Assembly (NCBI GenBank): GCA_905236405.1
Contig: CAJOQB010000063.1
Coordinates: 1-9,751 of the forward strand
From: an uncultured Bacteroidales bacterium
GTDB lineage: Bacteria; Bacteroidota; Bacteroidia; Bacteroidales; P3
Length of the DNA: 9,751 nt
Direction of reading: 5' to 3'
A program made the translations under genes and the position numbers. Below are positions 7,181 through 9,751 of the stretch, in pieces. The notes beneath the pieces were generated by a model. That model was given only the letters and a program-made list of their open reading frames with translations. It was not told where the DNA came from and searched no databases. How positions within the stretch are numbered: the first letter of the stretch is position 1; each line of letters starts with the position of its first letter.

Positions 7181-9204
7181 TTCCAAGTCAACCCGAGACG
7201 GTAGTTGCGTCCCATCATGGGATAGTTCTTCACCACCTCGTACTGCACATCGAAGAGGTTCAGCACCTGTGCCCTTGCCTGCAGACGGGTATTCCCCACA
7301 TCGAAGGTCTTGGACACGATGATGCCTTGGTCCACATAGCCTCTGACCAAGGTACTCAGGGTGTTCTCCCCCAACCGGTAGCGGTTGCCCACCGCCTGCA
7401 GCTGGTAGCCCATTTCCACCCATTCGGTCTCCCAATGCAGCGACAATCCGCCGCTGTGGCGTGGGGTGTAGGGTATCTGATGGCGGTAGGTACGCGACAT
7501 CGGGTCGCTGACATCCACCGCATATTGGTAGGTGTAGTGGGCGGTGAGGGAAAGACGGCTTCGTTCCATTTGCAGTTCCGTCTCGCCCGTGGCCTCCAAT
7601 CCCACGATGTCGACCCGACCCAAGTTCATCATGCTCCATAGGAAGAGGTTCTGGGTTGGGACGGCGATAATCTTGTCGCTCACCCGATTGTAGTAACCGT
7701 CGACGCTCAGCGTGTAGGTCGACTGCCGCTCTCCCCATCGACTCATGCCAGCCATCACCACCCCCACATTGTGCTGCAACGCCCGCTCGGGACGGAGGTC
7801 ACGTGGCAAAGTGAAGTAATACATCTCGTTGAAGTTGGGGATACGGTAGTTTTCTTTGAAGAAGTATCGCAATCGGAACGTATGGAATGCCGTGTCGTCA
7901 CCCCTTGTTGACAGCCGCAGCGACAATCCTGCATAGGGACTCAGCCGGCGGTATTGGACTACCTCCTCTCGACTGTTGCTCTTCTCGTCGACTATCGTGG
8001 CTAAAAGATGAGCGTTGAGATTGAAGAGAGGTGTGGCATAGGTGGCCGCCAACACATCCTGCGAGGCATAGCGTGTCACATGGTTGTTGACCGACAGGTT
8101 GCTTTGGAGCGATGCCACCGATTCGTCCGATGCCAAGCTGAAAGTCAGGTGCTGCGTGGCATGGTAGGCCACGCTGCCACTCACATAGCCCTCCTGTTGG
8201 AGGTATTCGTTGCGTAGATAGCCACCTGCTGTCACCAACGATGCCGTGTCCTCATAGGTGTCACCGCTGCGACCATACTTGGCCAGCGCCTGCAACTGCC
8301 ACCGCTCGCCGTATGCGGCGTTGTAACGAGCTTGTACGAACGATACCTGACTATAGGAGAACTCGCTCTTTTTGATGTTATATAGGGTCACAGGGCCTGG
8401 GAGGGCACGGAAACCGTCGCACCAATGGGCTTTCACCGTCAGCTGCCGCTGCGAGGAGATGTCGTAAAACAAATTGGCGTCGACCGTGGCCATCCACATC
8501 TGTGAGTTTTGCCGACGCTCCACCGATGTGCTGTCGTCCAAGCTGCCAGTATAGTAAAGCGTGAAGGGGTAGTCGCCGTCGCTTCGCAGATAGTTGGCCC
8601 ACAGGCTCATCGTCAGCCGCTTGGCCAACCGTTGTTCCCACAACACCGAGGGAGACAACAAACCGAAAGAGCCCACCTCCGTCCCCACCGTCAGGTTGTG
8701 CTTTCTCCCCGTCAGTATTGGACGTTGGGTGTGCATCTCCACCACGTTGCCTGCCGCATAGGAGCGGGCCGACTGCAACGACTGCTGCAACTGTCCGTTG
8801 GCGAAACCGACATAGGCGGCATTGCCCAGCATATAGCGTCCCAAGTCAATCTGTCCGTTCTGGCAGTCGCTCACCGCGATGCCGTCGATGGTCAGCGTCG
8901 AGAACTGGCTGCCCAACCCACGGGCACTCACCGTTTTCATCCCCCCGACACCACCATAGTCTTTCAGCGTGATGCCTGGCAACTGCCTCACCACGTCGCT
9001 CAGCACGAGACTTCCCTGCTGCTCCATCCGCTCGGCAGTCACCACCTGGGTGGGGGCGGCAGCCGTCACGGTGGCAGGACGGTCGGTCGCCACACGCACC
9101 GACGGCAGCGTCCGCACCGACGACGTGTCCTGACCCCGAACCAACCCCGAAGTCAGCAACACCGACGTCGCCAAAAGCATCCTGTATATTGTCCTACTGA
9201 GCAT
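7174..9204 (-). CDS. TonB-dependent receptor, BtuB-like
   Basis: A 676-residue outer-membrane active transporter. A signal peptide covers about residues 1-24 (hydrophobic LLATSVLLTSGL, likely cut before QDTSS). A possible TonB box follows near LPSVRVAT (33-40). The plug domain runs from about 45 to 160, with LSDVVRQLPGI, KTVSARGLGSQF and TLTIDGI, and the rest forms the beta-barrel, with many alternating aromatic strands and a C-terminal phenylalanine (GLTWKF) suited to BAM-mediated insertion. It lacks the N-terminal carboxypeptidase-regulatory-like domain of SusC proteins, so it is a siderophore- or cobalamin-type receptor. The downstream beta-propeller favours a BtuB-BtuG-like corrinoid system, but a metal-chelate or haem substrate is possible. 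An unusual Cys114 sits in the plug. Expression probably starts at the promoter at 9236-9266. Confidence 0.93.
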   Translation of the reverse strand: MLSRTIYRMLLATSVLLTSGLVRGQDTSSVRTLPSVRVATDRPATVTAAAPTQVVTAERMEQQGSLVLSDVVRQLPGITLKDYGGVGGMKTVSARGLGSQFSTLTIDGIAVSDCQNGQIDLGRYMLGNAAYVGFANGQLQQSLQSARSYAAGNVVEMHTQRPILTGRKHNLTVGTEVGSFGLLSPSVLWEQRLAKRLTMSLWANYLRSDGDYPFTLYYTGSLDDSTSVERRQNSQMWMATVDANLFYDISSQRQLTVKAHWCDGFRALPGPVTLYNIKKSEFSYSQVSFVQARYNAAYGERWQLQALAKYGRSGDTYEDTASLVTAGGYLRNEYLQQEGYVSGSVAYHATQHLTFSLASDESVASLQSNLSVNNHVTRYASQDVLAATYATPLFNLNAHLLATIVDEKSNSREEVVQYRRLSPYAGLSLRLSTRGDDTAFHTFRLRYFFKENYRIPNFNEMYYFTLPRDLRPERALQHNVGVVMAGMSRWGERQSTYTLSVDGYYNRVSDKIIAVPTQNLFLWSMMNLGRVDIVGLEATGETELQMERSRLSLTAHYTYQYAVDVSDPMSRTYRHQIPYTPRHSGGLSLHWETEWVEMGYQLQAVGNRYRLGENTLSTLVRGYVDQGIIVSKTFDVGNTRLQARAQVLNLFDVQYEVVKNYPMMGRNYRLGLTWKF

Positions 9205-9297
9205 AAACCAATGTCGTTTGTCGTTGAAAAGCTTGCAAAATTACACAGAAAGGGCGAAACGGCAAAATTTTTCTTTCCTTCCGCCGTTATTCGCTAC
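9205..9297. other. 93-bp divergent intergenic region
   Basis: This is the only divergent spacer in the window, between the receptor (leftward) and the NTPase (rightward). It holds a clear leftward promoter. I found no TAnnTTTG motif on the plus strand for the NTPase; the nearest candidate, GTCGTTTG at 9213-9220, lacks the TA. The region is too short for a cobalamin riboswitch of about 200 nt, and nothing in it resembles a B12 box. Confidence 0.7.
9236..9266 (-). promoter_or_regulatory. Bacteroides-type promoter for the receptor gene
   Basis: On the minus strand, TTTG (9266-9263) is followed by 19 bp and TAATTTTG (9243-9236). The spacing and -7 pattern match the Bacteroidota housekeeping consensus and equal those of the tRNA promoter. 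The predicted start site, near 9229-9231, leaves a leader of only about 25 nt before the receptor ATG. That leaves no room for a leader riboswitch. Confidence 0.75.
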
Positions 9298-9751
9298 ATG
9301 AAGACAATCGTACTCACCGGCGGACCCTGTGCCGGCAAGACCTCGGCTTTGGCACGTATCGTACAGGTTTTCACCAATCGTGGCATCGCTGTATACACCC
9401 TTCCCGAAGCCGCCACCCTGTTCAACCAAGCGGGTGTCAATTTCCTTACCGACGACCGTCGTCTCTTCCTCGCCGCCGAAAAAGCGCTGCTCCGTTTCCA
9501 GATACAGCTCGAAGACCATTTTGCCCGTATCGCCGCCACCGACCCACGGCCTGCCCTGCTGGTATGCGACCGCGGCACCATGGACATCGCCGCCTATATG
9601 CCCCCCACTGTCTGGCAAGCCATCCTCGACGAAGAAAGCCTCCACACCGTCGAGTTGCGCGACCAACGCTATGATGCTGTCATCCACCTCTGCACCGCCG
9701 CCAAGGGAGCCGAAGCCTTCTACACCCTCTCCAACAACGTCAGCCGCACCG
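9298..9751 (+). CDS. AAA_28-type P-loop NTPase, 3' end cut by window
   Basis: The first 151 residues of an open frame that runs off the right edge without a stop. The N-terminus MKTIVLTGGPCAGKTSALA contains a Walker A loop (GGPCAGKTS, 8-16). A hydrophobic strand ending in an acidic residue, ALLVCDRGTMDIAAYM (86-101), fits Walker B followed by the family's D-R-G-T-x-D segment. The tail motif AEAFYTLSNNVSRT (138-151) is also typical. These features suit the AAA_28 group of small NTPases, some of which resemble nucleoside or NMN kinases and some of which are fused to a CYTH domain in other organisms. The substrate is unknown. The ATG at 9298 is the natural start, since Walker A follows at once. 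It is the only plus-strand gene here and is not linked by direction to its neighbours. Confidence 0.88.
   Translation, partial: MKTIVLTGGPCAGKTSALARIVQVFTNRGIAVYTLPEAATLFNQAGVNFLTDDRRLFLAAEKALLRFQIQLEDHFARIAATDPRPALLVCDRGTMDIAAYMPPTVWQAILDEESLHTVELRDQRYDAVIHLCTAAKGAEAFYTLSNNVSRT

Noticed and set aside
9205..9297. A cobalamin riboswitch upstream of the receptor
   Set aside because: I looked for one because the receptor/propeller pair resembles BtuB-BtuG. The spacer is 93 bp, the predicted leader about 25 nt, and no B12-box-like sequence is present.

Overview
The window reads as a chromosomal segment from a member of the Bacteroidota, most likely order Bacteroidales. The evidence is: two promoters of the Bacteroides type (TTTG, 19 bp, TAnnTTTG); no clear Shine-Dalgarno sequences; a MutS with the Bacteroidales-like Walker A variant GPNMSGKS and a C-terminal QLSFI clamp motif; and a TonB-dependent receptor paired with a lipoprotein beta-propeller. 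Codons favour G/C at the third position, which produces long meaningless antisense ORFs. I do not assign a genus.

Layout: all but one gene lies on the minus strand, so it is best read right to left. From 9204 the order is: a TonB-dependent outer-membrane receptor (9204-7174); a 44-bp gap filled by a degenerate 8-bp tandem repeat; a YncE/BtuG-like lipoprotein beta-propeller (7129-6074); the S1-domain RNA-binding protein Tex (6054-3919); a YugP-type membrane zinc peptidase (3850-3119); the mismatch-repair ATPase MutS (3089-465); and four tRNA genes, Gly(GCC), Leu(TAA), Lys(CTT) and Pro(CGG), at 371-7. On the plus strand an AAA_28-type P-loop NTPase starts at 9298 and runs off the window end. 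It diverges from the receptor across a 93-bp spacer.

How the parts work together: the receptor and beta-propeller resemble the BtuB-BtuG pairs that gut Bacteroides use to capture and import corrinoids, so they are the likely nutrient-uptake unit here. No cobalamin riboswitch fits upstream, so the ligand is an inference. Tex, the peptidase and MutS are housekeeping genes. The gaps between all five minus-strand genes are short (44, 19, 68 and 29 bp) and I see no internal promoter of the Bacteroides type, so read-through from the receptor promoter is possible but unproven. The tRNA cluster has its own strong-looking promoter immediately after the mutS stop codon.

I see no mobile element, CRISPR array, phage gene or defence system. 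Most of the window is ordinary conserved chromosome. The points that merit a second look are the receptor/propeller pair without a riboswitch, the octamer repeat between them, the A9 tract at the propeller's start codon, and the poorly characterised NTPase at the right edge.
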